19,281 nucleotides of DNA from Treponema sp. UBA3819 (GCA_002369025.1 DFDV01000159.1:1-19281), one strand, 5' to 3'; positions 7,838 to 14,795 are shown, counted from the first letter of the stretch. The notes: generated by a model from the sequence alone, not told the origin. Numbers and translations: made by a program.

Positions 7838-10611
7838 TATGCCAGTCCCAGTTCCTTGAACAATTTCTTGTAGGTTTCAAACTGCTCTGACTGAGCAAAT
7901 TCTGCAATTCTGTCCTCAGGAAGATTTTCCAGAAGCTTGTCCATGTAAGAGAGAACAGACTTGATTTCTGTCTTCAAATCACCAGAGAGGGCATTTTCGT
8001 TTGAAGCAGGAGCGGCTGTTTCTGCGAATGCAGGTTCTTCTGCAAATACAGGAGCCTCCGGGACTTCAGCAGGAGTTTCTTCCATTGCAAATGAAACGGG
8101 AGTTTCAACCGGCTCTTCAACTTTTGGTACAGAGATTTCTTCCGGCATGGGCTCTTCACCGCTTTCAATTGCATCAAAATTAAAGTCATCGGCTGTATTT
8201 TCTTCGCTTACCGCTTCTTCAATTGCAGCTTCTTTAGTTACCGGTTCTTCAATTGCAGCTTCTTCAGTTACCGGTTCTTCAACTGCAACATCTTCAACGG
8301 CTTCTTCTGCCTGTTCGTGGGCAAAATCTGCGGTATTCATGATGTTTGCAAGTTCATCGGTAGAAAGCGTTTCATCACCGTCAAGAGCATTGTCTTCTGC
8401 CGGGGCTTCCGGTTCAGGCATTACAAAGTCGCTGTCATCTGCGCTTTCTGCAGACTCACTTTCCGGAAGTTCTGTTACTGCATCTTCAAAAATTACAGGC
8501 TGGTCGTCAGCATTTTCTTCAGTTACAAGTGCATCTGCAGAACTTGCCTCCGGTGCAGGCTCTTCAAGAGTTTCTTCAGAAGCCTGATCTTCTGCCTGTT
8601 CGTGGGCAAAGTCAGCCGTATTCATGATGTTTGCAAGTTCATCGGTAGAAAGTGTTTCATCACCGTCAAGAGCATTGTCTTCTGCCGGGGCTTCCGGTTC
8701 AGGCATTACAAAATCATTGTCATCTGAACTTTCAGAAATGGCAGGCTCAGCGGAATCCGTTACGTTTTCTGTATTTTCAAAAGCGATTTCACTTTCTGAT
8801 ACAGCTTCACTTTCTTCTGCGGGAGTCTCAACTGTCTGGGCTTCTTCTGCAGGAGCGTCAGCATTTTCTTCGGCTTCTTCAGTTTCAAAGTCAGCCGTAT
8901 TCATGATGTTTGCCAGTTCGTCAGTTGAAAGGGCAATGGTATCATCTTCTCCGTTATCGTCAAAGAATCCGCCTGATTTCTCTTCGGTCTGTTCTTCAGT
9001 TACAGGAGAGGGGATGGTATCACGATTTTTCATTTCTTCAAAATCGTTTTTCAGGCCGGCAATTTCGTTTTTAAGTGATGAAAGTTCACCCACAATCTGA
9101 GAAAGAATTGCCGTTGCGGCAGATGAGGCAAGTCCATCCTGTGCAGAAGGAGCGGGCTGGGCTGTCTGTTCCTGAGGCTGTGTTTCTGCCTGGGGAAGAT
9201 TATCTTCTGGCAGAGCTTCTGTTTCTGCCGGACTTTCCTGTATTATTGCGTTATCAAGGACAGGTGTCTGGGCGGCAGACTCAATTCCTGCATCTGCCGG
9301 AACTGCTTCCTCAAAAGAAGGCATTTCAAGAGAAGTTTCTTCTATAGGATTGCTGTTCAGATTTGCAAGTTCTTCTGCAGAAATTGCAGTTTCCTCAATG
9401 ACAGGTTGTTCCGGCTCTTCAACAACCGGCATCTCTTCAGAAACTGTCATTTCTTCAACAACAGGCATATCTTCAGAAATTGCGGTTTCTTCAATAACAG
9501 GCTGCTGAGCTTCTTCAATAACCGGCATTTCCTCTGAAGCAATTGCCGTTTCCGCTGCGGGAGCCTGAGGCGGTAAATCATCATCCGCCATTACATTCAT
9601 TTCGTAATCAACTGTTCCGGCTACGGCAGGTTTGGTATCATCCTTTACTTCGCCCTGGCTTGCAAGTGAACTGTCATCAAAGCCAAAGTCAGACAAATCG
9701 ACTTCTTCTTCACCAGAACTTGTATCTGCTGATGATGTGCTTGGCGCAGGGGCTTCTGCTGGAGCTTCATCGGCCGGTTCATCAAAGAAGGCACTTGCAT
9801 CAATTGCGGAATCTTCAGAAATGCTGTTGAACATTTCATCAAAAGAGTCTCCGCCAGAACTTTCTGTCACACTTTCTGCAGGCATTTCAGTGGGGGCTTC
9901 TTCTGTTGCCACAGCTGCTTCTGCGGGTGCGGATTCTTCTGCACTGTCATCAAAACCAAATTCGCTCAAATCAATTGATTCTGTTCCGTCCAGGCTGGAA
10001 GCGGGAGATTCGGCGGCAGGTTCTTCAGAAATAAATGAGTCCGTATCGTCGCTCACTGTAGCCAGACTGTCTGCGCTGTCGTCAAATGAAAGGTCAATGT
10101 CCAGCGGGGCTTCGTCCTGTGTAACTTCAGCAGTTGCCGCTTCTGCGGGAGCTGCCTCAAATGAGTCTCCGTCCAGAAAATCATCCAGGGAAACTGACTC
10201 TTCACCGGAAGAAGTTGCTTCCTGAGCGGGGGCAGGTGCTTCTGCCTGACCATAACCCCTGTTTCCTTCTGCAACGTCTTCAAATTCTCCGCCGGTAATG
10301 AACTCATCAAGGGAAATATCTTCTGTTTCACCGCTTGATTCAGCGGAAGAACTTGCCTCTGCTGGAGAAGGTGAGGCGTCTCCTGTTATGTCGGATAAAT
10401 CTGTATCAAGGTCAGAAAGGAAAGAATCTGTTACGTCTACAGTGCTCTCTGATGCCGTTTCATCAGGTACGTCTAAATCAGAAAAATCAGGAAGATTCAT
10501 GTCCATGCTAAAGTCCGTATCTCCTGCAGCAGATGAATCAACTGTCTGGGGACCTTTTTTTACCCAGACACCATAATTGTCTAATTCATCGTTCTTTTCT
10601 GAATCGCTCAT
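7837..10611 (-). CDS. Large acidic motif-repeat protein, candidate multivalent scaffold
   Basis: The product is 924 residues, dominated by Glu, Asp, Ala, Ser and Pro, with no signal peptide or membrane segment, so it is probably cytoplasmic and largely disordered. The N-terminus has NYGVWVKKGPQ. Short motifs recur: ISLDEFITGGEF and VSLDDFLDGDSF (about 97-150); IDLSEFGFDDS and VDLSDFGFDDS (about 209-312); EEMPVVEE/QPVIEETAIS (about 365-412); ISAEELANLNS (about 409-420); and LSTDELANIMNTADF three times (about 559-574, 655 and 750). A predicted coiled coil, ELSSLKNEIAGLKNDFEEMK, lies near 505-525. The last 45 residues are an ordered helical domain ending FKELGLA. AAGGGGAAGAAT before the ATG gives a strong ribosome site. 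It is the first gene of the operon. No catalytic domain is visible; a scaffold role is inference. Confidence 0.8.
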   Translation of the reverse strand: MSDSEKNDELDNYGVWVKKGPQTVDSSAAGDTDFSMDMNLPDFSDLDVPDETASESTVDVTDSFLSDLDTDLSDITGDASPSPAEASSSAESSGETEDISLDEFITGGEFEDVAEGNRGYGQAEAPAPAQEATSSGEESVSLDDFLDGDSFEAAPAEAATAEVTQDEAPLDIDLSFDDSADSLATVSDDTDSFISEEPAAESPASSLDGTESIDLSEFGFDDSAEESAPAEAAVATEEAPTEMPAESVTESSGGDSFDEMFNSISEDSAIDASAFFDEPADEAPAEAPAPSTSSADTSSGEEEVDLSDFGFDDSSLASQGEVKDDTKPAVAGTVDYEMNVMADDDLPPQAPAAETAIASEEMPVIEEAQQPVIEETAISEDMPVVEEMTVSEEMPVVEEPEQPVIEETAISAEELANLNSNPIEETSLEMPSFEEAVPADAGIESAAQTPVLDNAIIQESPAETEALPEDNLPQAETQPQEQTAQPAPSAQDGLASSAATAILSQIVGELSSLKNEIAGLKNDFEEMKNRDTIPSPVTEEQTEEKSGGFFDDNGEDDTIALSTDELANIMNTADFETEEAEENADAPAEEAQTVETPAEESEAVSESEIAFENTENVTDSAEPAISESSDDNDFVMPEPEAPAEDNALDGDETLSTDELANIMNTADFAHEQAEDQASEETLEEPAPEASSADALVTEENADDQPVIFEDAVTELPESESAESADDSDFVMPEPEAPAEDNALDGDETLSTDELANIMNTADFAHEQAEEAVEDVAVEEPVTEEAAIEEPVTKEAAIEEAVSEENTADDFNFDAIESGEEPMPEEISVPKVEEPVETPVSFAMEETPAEVPEAPVFAEEPAFAETAAPASNENALSGDLKTEIKSVLSYMDKLLENLPEDRIAEFAQSEQFETYKKLFKELGLA
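8210..8299 (-). repeat. 30-bp tandem repeat, three copies
   Basis: Units at 8210-8239, 8240-8269 and 8270-8299 share a plus-strand core reading about ACCGGTTCTTCAATTGCAGC. The first two differ at a few bases and the third is more diverged. They encode Glu/Ala/Val-rich EEPVTEEAAI-type repeats in the acidic protein and keep frame. Confidence 0.85.
8303..8440 (-). repeat. 138-bp direct repeat, copy A
   Basis: This block matches 8588-8725 at an offset of exactly 285 bp, with about seven base differences. Both copies encode FVMPEPEAPAEDNALDG and the following LSTDELANIMNTADF without amino-acid change in that core, and most of the base changes fall at third positions. The 285-bp spacing keeps the reading frame. 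Confidence 0.9.
8588..8725 (-). repeat. 138-bp direct repeat, copy B
   Basis: Second copy of the block at 8303-8440. A third, partial and more diverged copy lies at about 8887-8931 and encodes only the LSTDELANIMNTADF portion. Confidence 0.9.
9375..9540 (-). repeat. Degenerate imperfect repeats encoding EEMPVVEE / QPVIEETAIS
   Basis: On the minus strand this stretch encodes alternating EMPVIEE, QPVIEETAIS, DMPVVEE, EMPVVEE and a second QPVIEETAIS. The DNA copies are similar but not identical, which points to older duplication than the 138-bp blocks. Confidence 0.7.
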
Positions 10612-10785
10612 ATTCTTCCCCTTGTGCGAAAATAAATAGCACTATAATTTACTATCGGCACTTTTTATAGAAAATAACAGTACTTAACTTATTATACACC
10701 AGCATTTTATAAAAGTCCATCAGATTTTATAATTTGCGATAATTCATTGTGGATTTTTTAGGATTCTGCCGATAATTTACACATA
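10612..10785. promoter_or_regulatory. Divergent intergenic region with candidate promoters both ways
   Basis: This 174-bp AT-rich region separates the acidic-protein operon (minus) from the DivIC-like gene (plus). For the minus operon, TATAAT (complement of 10691-10696) lies 17 bp from TGGACT (complement of 10714-10719, 4 of 6 match to TTGACA); the leader would be about 70 nt ending in AAGGGGAAGAAT. For the plus gene, TATAAT at 10728-10733 has no good -35. GATAAT at 10771-10776, 18 bp after TTGTGG (10747-10752), would start transcription within a few bases of the ATG at 10786. No operator or riboswitch is evident. Confidence 0.45.
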
Positions 10786-11274
10786 ATGAAAAGATTGCGA
10801 TTCCTCTGCGCTGCACTGGCTGGAACCTTTATCTATGTCCTCATCTCCCTGTCTGGCGGTAAGGATGGTTTTTGGGCAAAACAGCAGATGCAGGAACAGA
10901 AAAGATTACTCAGTGCCCGTACTCAGGAAATCCAGAACATAACGGACAGTCTTGAACTGGAATATACGGCTTTAGAGAACGATCCTGATGTTATTGCGGC
11001 TTTTGCAAGAAAACTGGGTTACATAAAGAGCGGAGAAAAAATCGTAAAAATCAACGGACTTGATACTGACAGTGATTTTCATTTTAAGACGGGCATTCCG
11101 TTAAAGGCAGTTGAACCCTATACGCTGCCGGAATGGTTCTGTAAGGCTTTTGCGCTGGCAGTTTTCCTTATTGTCTATGTGCTTTTAATTCTTGACGATT
11201 ATCGTAAAGGTCATTTTACCAGAAAACATACTACAGTACAGGGGATTCCGATTTATGATTTGCCGCAAGTGTGA
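10786..11274 (+). CDS. DivIC/FtsB-like septum formation initiator protein with a second TM
   Basis: The product is 162 residues. A short cytoplasmic start is followed by a membrane segment at about 6-22, a coiled coil at about 31-66 (QQMQEQKRLLSARTQEIQN), and ARKLGYIKSGEKIVKI at 74-89, the signature of the DivIC/FtsB family (compare the usual LGYVRPGE). These small bitopic proteins join the FtsQ/FtsL divisome subcomplex and help trigger septal wall synthesis. Unlike the classic family members, it has a second hydrophobic segment at about 119-137 and a basic tail, which would return the C-terminus to the cytoplasm. No Shine-Dalgarno precedes the ATG. The stop lies 20 nt inside the following gene. 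The family call is good; the exact DivIC versus FtsB identity is not decided. Confidence 0.78.
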   Translation: MKRLRFLCAALAGTFIYVLISLSGGKDGFWAKQQMQEQKRLLSARTQEIQNITDSLELEYTALENDPDVIAAFARKLGYIKSGEKIVKINGLDTDSDFHFKTGIPLKAVEPYTLPEWFCKAFALAVFLIVYVLLILDDYRKGHFTRKHTTVQGIPIYDLPQV

Positions 11275-11836
11275 TGAAGAGTCAATTGCTATTACCAGTG
11301 ATTACCTGAAACGTGGAAAAGTTGTTGCCATTCCGACTGATACAGTCTACGGATTTTCTGCAATCGTAGACGGACGCCATTATTCCTATCATACTGATGG
11401 CAAAATCCGGGCTATAAAGGGCAGGGGTGAAGACAAACCTTTTATCCAGCTGATTTCCTCTCCCGCCGACTTAAAAAAATACACCAGAGACCTTGTTCCC
11501 GATGAAATTCTTGCAAAATGGCCTGGCCCGCTTACTATAATCGTTCATACTTTTGAAAAAGGCGGCGAAATTTCTACAACTGCCTTCCGCTGTCCCGATG
11601 ATGAATGGCTTCGCAAGGTGATTGCCCGTTGTGGAGCTCCCATCTATTCAACCAGTCTGAACCGAAGTGGTCAGCCAGTCCTTGACAATGTGCAGGATAT
11701 AAAGCGCGAATTCGGCAATGAAATTGATTTAATCATTGACGACGGAAGCAAGCGGGGGAATATCCCCTCTACCATTGTTGCCATTGAAGTAGACGGTTCT
11801 GTAACAGTGGTAAGAAAGGGTGCCGTTGAGATTTAA
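11255..11836 (+). CDS. YrdC/Sua5-family threonylcarbamoyl-AMP synthase (TsaC-like)
   Basis: Members make L-threonylcarbamoyladenylate from threonine, bicarbonate and ATP, the first step of t6A formation at position 37 of ANN-decoding tRNAs. The 193-residue product has the YrdC core: VVAIPTDTVYGFSA, IRAIKGRGEDKPFIQLISS, WPGPLTIIV and STSLNRSGQPV, the last carrying the S-x-N of the active site. It lacks the extra C-terminal Sua5 domain, so it is TsaC-sized. I chose ATG at 11255 because AGGGGA (11240-11245) lies 9 nt upstream; the ATG at 11192 would extend 21 residues into the division gene's frame with no homology. It overlaps the DivIC-like gene by 20 nt, and its TAA overlaps the convergent helicase stop (TTAA, 11833-11836). 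A YrdC-fold protein with another substrate is possible. Confidence 0.87.
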   Translation: MICRKCDEESIAITSDYLKRGKVVAIPTDTVYGFSAIVDGRHYSYHTDGKIRAIKGRGEDKPFIQLISSPADLKKYTRDLVPDEILAKWPGPLTIIVHTFEKGGEISTTAFRCPDDEWLRKVIARCGAPIYSTSLNRSGQPVLDNVQDIKREFGNEIDLIIDDGSKRGNIPSTIVAIEVDGSVTVVRKGAVEI

Positions 11837-12993
11837 TCCTCTTCTGTTTCCGGACTTGCCAGTTTTCCGCCGTAAAGCACTTTTGGGTATACGATAAATC
11901 CCAGTTTCTTTTCCAGAGCAGCATATTTTTTCATTTCGTATGCGTCCCCGATGACGATATTTGTGCCTGTTTTTCCCGCCCGTGCAGTTCTTCCTGCCCG
12001 GTGAATGAAAAAATCTTCATTTGAAGGAAAATCCATCTGAATGATGTAAGTGATGTTGGGAATGTCCAGCCCCCGGGAAGCCAGATCGCTTGTAACGAGG
12101 ATGGGGCATTTACCGCTTCTAAAACGGTCAATTGCAGCCTTTCTTTCCTGCTTGTCAGCCTTTGCATGCAGTCCGGCACATTCAAAATGGTGGTAAGTTA
12201 GTTTTGCCGTGATGTTTGCAACCTGGTCTACGCGACTGGTAAATATCAGGGCCTTTTCAGGCTTTTCTGCAGTCAGGAGTTTTCGTAGAGTATCAATTTT
12301 ATCCCTCTGTTCGGCAAAAATTGCCATGTGGGTGATGCGTTTTCTCAGCACATCTTCCGGTGGCAGGAAAAGAGTTTCGATTTTTTCTCCTTTTTTTGCG
12401 TCAGAAAGAATTTTTACGGTATTCTGGCTGATTGTTGCACTGCAGGCTACCAGCTGGCATTCTTTTTTGAGCAGGGAAATCATTGCGCATGTTTCATCCC
12501 TCAGTTCCGGTGAAAGCAGACGGTCAACCTCATCCAGAACGATAGCCTGGGCTCCGTCCAGTTTGAGTTTCTTTAAGTGATAGAGTTCAAGAAGACGGGC
12601 TGGTCCTCCAATGACAATTTCTGGTTTTTCCTTAAGCAATTCTATCTGTCGCTTAATGGGAGCCCCGCCTATTAAAAGGGCTGCCTTGATGTCACTAAAG
12701 AGTGGTACCTGCATTTTTATCTGGGAAGCAAGTTCGTATGTGGGTGCCAGAACGACAAGACGGACTTCTTTTTTGGGATTTTCAGTCTCGCGGATTTTCT
12801 TTGCAAGGGGTAAAAGATAGGCAAGAGTCTTACCCGTGCCGGTTTCACTTTGAAAAACGACCGAAGTACCTGCTTCAATGACGGGAATTGCCTGTGCCTG
12901 TACGGCTGTCGCTTCTGTAATTTCATGTTCTGAAAGCCGTGCAACTGTGTCATCAGAAATATTCAACTGTGAAAAGGTCATTTTTTCTTCCAT
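11833..12993 (-). CDS. DEAD-box family ATP-dependent RNA helicase (DEVD variant)
   Basis: The 386-residue protein has the full superfamily 2 set: Q motif region EATAVQAQAIP (27-37), motif I SETGTGKT (49-56), Ia PTYELASQ (84-91), motif II LDEVDRLL (153-160), III SAT (185-187), IV LIFTSR (249-254), V TSDLASRGLD (301-310) and VI HRAGRTARAGKTG (331-343). Such helicases remodel RNA duplexes in ribosome assembly or mRNA decay. Motif II reads DEVD instead of DEAD, and there is almost no C-terminal extension, so it is a minimal helicase core. Start choice is uncertain: ATG at 12993 has no ribosome site and lies just after a -10, while ATG at 12981 (Met5) has GGAAG 5 nt upstream. Subfamily cannot be assigned from sequence alone. 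Confidence 0.92.
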   Translation of the reverse strand: MEEKMTFSQLNISDDTVARLSEHEITEATAVQAQAIPVIEAGTSVVFQSETGTGKTLAYLLPLAKKIRETENPKKEVRLVVLAPTYELASQIKMQVPLFSDIKAALLIGGAPIKRQIELLKEKPEIVIGGPARLLELYHLKKLKLDGAQAIVLDEVDRLLSPELRDETCAMISLLKKECQLVACSATISQNTVKILSDAKKGEKIETLFLPPEDVLRKRITHMAIFAEQRDKIDTLRKLLTAEKPEKALIFTSRVDQVANITAKLTYHHFECAGLHAKADKQERKAAIDRFRSGKCPILVTSDLASRGLDIPNITYIIQMDFPSNEDFFIHRAGRTARAGKTGTNIVIGDAYEMKKYAALEKKLGFIVYPKVLYGGKLASPETEED

Positions 12994-13000
12994 AAGAGAT

Positions 13001-13033
13001 AGTATAGCAAAGAAATCATAAATATGCTATAAT
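13001..13033. promoter_or_regulatory. Symmetrical divergent extended -10 promoters
   Basis: The minus strand reads TTGCTATACT (13010-13001) toward the helicase and the plus strand reads TGCTATAAT (13025-13033) toward the glycosyltransferase. Both have the TGn extension and hexamers close to TATAAT, while neither has a convincing -35. They form an inverted repeat matching at 8 of 9 bases, so this could also be an operator. Predicted starts of transcription fall about 2-4 nt before the annotated ATGs, suggesting leaderless or near-leaderless messages. Confidence 0.55.
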
Positions 13034-13042
13034 GATAACATT

Positions 13043-14161
13043 ATGAAAGTTGGTATAGATACGTTCGGTTGTGACCACGGAAGGTCAGGCCTCGGTTCAT
13101 ATCTTAATTCTCTTGTGCAGTATCTTAAAAATGAAGATGACGTGCAGTATGAGCTTTTTGGCGCAGAAATTGACCGCTATACCTATGGCAATGAAAATGA
13201 TATCGGCTACAAGAGTATTTCCCTGCCGGACAGTCTTACTGCTGAGCGTACCTGGCATCTTCTGGCTGCTAACCGTTTTGCAAAAAAACAGAAATATGAT
13301 GTCGTTCTCTATCCCGCCGCTGCCCATATGCTGCCATTTTTCTTTGGTGTGCCGGGAGTTGCCATCGTAAATGATGTAGTTTCAGAAATTTTTGCTTCTA
13401 AGAAAGATACAAAACATGAAATCCACATTAAGCACAGTCTCAACAAAGCGGAAAAAATCATAGCGGCAAGTTATTACATAAAACGCGACCTGGAAAGACT
13501 GGGCATAAAGAGTGATAAGATTACAGTCATTCATAACGGCCTTGATCATTCCATGTTTTATCCGCGGGAACTGCTTTCACCAAATCTGGTTGACATAAAG
13601 CCCTTTGCCATTCAGCGACCTTACTTTATCTATGCTTCCCGCCTTTCTTCTCCCTCAAAAAAACATGTTGAGCTTATTAAGGCATTTACTCTCTTTAAGG
13701 AACGGACTCATCTTCCCCATCGGCTTGTGCTGGCAGGCAGTGAAGGACCTTATTCAGAAGATGTGCATAAGGCTGTGTATGCGTCCCGCTCCGCATCAGA
13801 TATTTTTGTAACGGGATTTTTCCCCCATGAAAGTTTTCCTGAACTCTATTCTGGCAGTGACGGATGTATTTTCCCTTCTGTCAGTGAGGGAGTGGGGCTC
13901 CCTGTTCTTGAGTCTATGGCGACTGGTGTACCGGTAGCCTGTTCCCAGTGCGGTGCCCTTCCCGAAATTGCCGGCGAAAATGCCCTGTATTTTAATTCTG
14001 ATGATATTGAACAGATGGCCGCAGCCCTTACGGCTCTTGCTACGGATAAGTCTCTTAAAGAAAAACTTGTTACCGGCGGTCTTGAATGGGCAAAACGCTT
14101 CAGCTGGGAAAAAACTGCTCAACTGATACAGGAAGTTCTTCAGGGGATTGCAAAAAAATAG
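13043..14161 (+). CDS. Glycosyltransferase, GT4-like (GT-B fold)
   Basis: The 372-residue enzyme should transfer a sugar from a nucleotide-sugar donor to an unknown acceptor on the cytoplasmic side. GRSGLGSYLNSL at 13-24 fits the acceptor-side N-terminal domain of GT4 enzymes. The interdomain region has AASYYIKRDL and ITVIHNGLDHSMFYP (160-174), followed by FIYASRLSSPSKKH. The donor-side domain has DIFVTGFFPHESFPELY and SEGVGLPVLES, containing the E-x7-E pair (Glu282, Glu290), then GALPEIAGENALYF. No membrane segment is visible. The start is ATG at 13043 directly after an extended -10, with no Shine-Dalgarno. It stands alone between a divergent helicase gene and a terminator, so the pathway (envelope polysaccharide, glycolipid or protein glycosylation) cannot be told from context. 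Confidence 0.9.
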   Translation: MKVGIDTFGCDHGRSGLGSYLNSLVQYLKNEDDVQYELFGAEIDRYTYGNENDIGYKSISLPDSLTAERTWHLLAANRFAKKQKYDVVLYPAAAHMLPFFFGVPGVAIVNDVVSEIFASKKDTKHEIHIKHSLNKAEKIIAASYYIKRDLERLGIKSDKITVIHNGLDHSMFYPRELLSPNLVDIKPFAIQRPYFIYASRLSSPSKKHVELIKAFTLFKERTHLPHRLVLAGSEGPYSEDVHKAVYASRSASDIFVTGFFPHESFPELYSGSDGCIFPSVSEGVGLPVLESMATGVPVACSQCGALPEIAGENALYFNSDDIEQMAAALTALATDKSLKEKLVTGGLEWAKRFSWEKTAQLIQEVLQGIAKK

Positions 14162-14203
14162 GCCTTTTGCCAGCCATTTGATATTGTATAAAAATCAGTG
14201 CAT

Positions 14204-14233
14204 AAAAAAACCGCCATTGTCTGGCGGCTTTCT
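14204..14233. terminator. Bidirectional Rho-independent terminator
   Basis: Stem CCGCCA (14211-14216), loop TTGTC, stem TGGCGG (14222-14227). Read on the minus strand it is followed by seven T (complement of 14204-14210), a strong terminator for the partner-switching operon; on the plus strand CTTTCTGTTTTT follows, weaker, for the glycosyltransferase. It lies between the two converging units. Confidence 0.88.
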
Positions 14234-14237
14234 GTTT

Positions 14238-14786
14238 TTAGTCTTCTACGGCAACACCGTGATGTTTTTTCTGATATTTCTTCAGCATTGCAACACCGTT
14301 TCTTTTTCCGTTGTATACAAAGCCACCGTTCCAGTATTCGAGGGCTGCAAACAGTGCGTTACCTCCGTCCTGGTCATCAGATTCCTTTGAGCGGAATGAA
14401 ACATAGTTGGCAAGCTGTTCAAAGTCTGAGTTGTGCAGAGCTTCCATACGCTTGCGGTTGAATTCATTCCATTTTTCCAGATCTTTAAATCCTTCGCCTT
14501 CGTCCTGTACGATGATGTGTGCATGTGACGGGCTGAATGAATACCAGACCTTTACCTTCTTATTGATGTCGCAACGGTTACCGTGTTTTACGGCATTTTT
14601 GATAACTTCGCTAATCTGCTGTTCAAGCAAGTTGATTTCCTTGATTTCAAGGGGGGCAGACTGTACAATCAACAGTGTAAAATAGCGAATTTGGCGGAAA
14701 TCTGACGGAAATTCCTTGTAGAGCATGTTTGATGTGTCAAACAAGGGGTCATTATCGTCAGAGCGCAATTCCTTAAACTGGTCCAT
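14238..14786 (-). CDS. RsbW/SpoIIAB-like HATPase anti-sigma or switch kinase
   Basis: The 182-residue protein has a GHKL ATPase domain: N box EVIKNAVKHGN at 60-70 (Mg-binding Asn64), G1 VQDEGEGF at 93-100, and G2 DDQDGGNALFAALEYWNGG at 137-155. Family members bind a target such as a sigma factor and inactivate their STAS antagonist by serine phosphorylation. It is about 30-40 residues longer than typical RsbW, with extra sequence at the start (1-25) and between G1 and G2. AGGAG lies 6 nt before the ATG. It is the last gene of the phosphatase-STAS-kinase operon and is followed directly by a strong terminator. The target is unknown because no sigma factor gene is adjacent; it might be a non-sigma partner. 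Confidence 0.87.
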   Translation of the reverse strand: MDQFKELRSDDNDPLFDTSNMLYKEFPSDFRQIRYFTLLIVQSAPLEIKEINLLEQQISEVIKNAVKHGNRCDINKKVKVWYSFSPSHAHIIVQDEGEGFKDLEKWNEFNRKRMEALHNSDFEQLANYVSFRSKESDDQDGGNALFAALEYWNGGFVYNGKRNGVAMLKKYQKKHHGVAVED

Positions 14787-14795
14787 AGTATTCTC

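Noticed and set aside
7961..8587. Plus-strand 208-codon open frame, and a similar one at 8624-9100
   Set aside because: Both are antisense shadows of the repeats. The two share sequence only because the coding repeats on the other strand do.
8210..8725. Possible CRISPR array or mobile-element repeats
   Set aside because: The repeats are in frame within one coding sequence, have no unique spacers of regular length, and no cas gene or transposase is nearby.
9632..10225. Plus-strand 197-codon open frame, Ser/Ala-rich
   Set aside because: It is antisense to the acidic repeat protein. Its length comes from the biased codon use (GAA/GAG, GCA/GCT read backwards as Ser and Ala), and it has no ribosome site or domain.
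11192..11254. Upstream ATG start for the YrdC gene
   Set aside because: It adds 21 residues without family similarity, while ATG at 11255 has AGGGGA 9 nt upstream.
14162..14237. Small gene between the glycosyltransferase and the kinase
   Set aside because: The plus-strand frames here (for example from 14148) run through the terminator and antisense to the kinase gene; no coding signal was seen.
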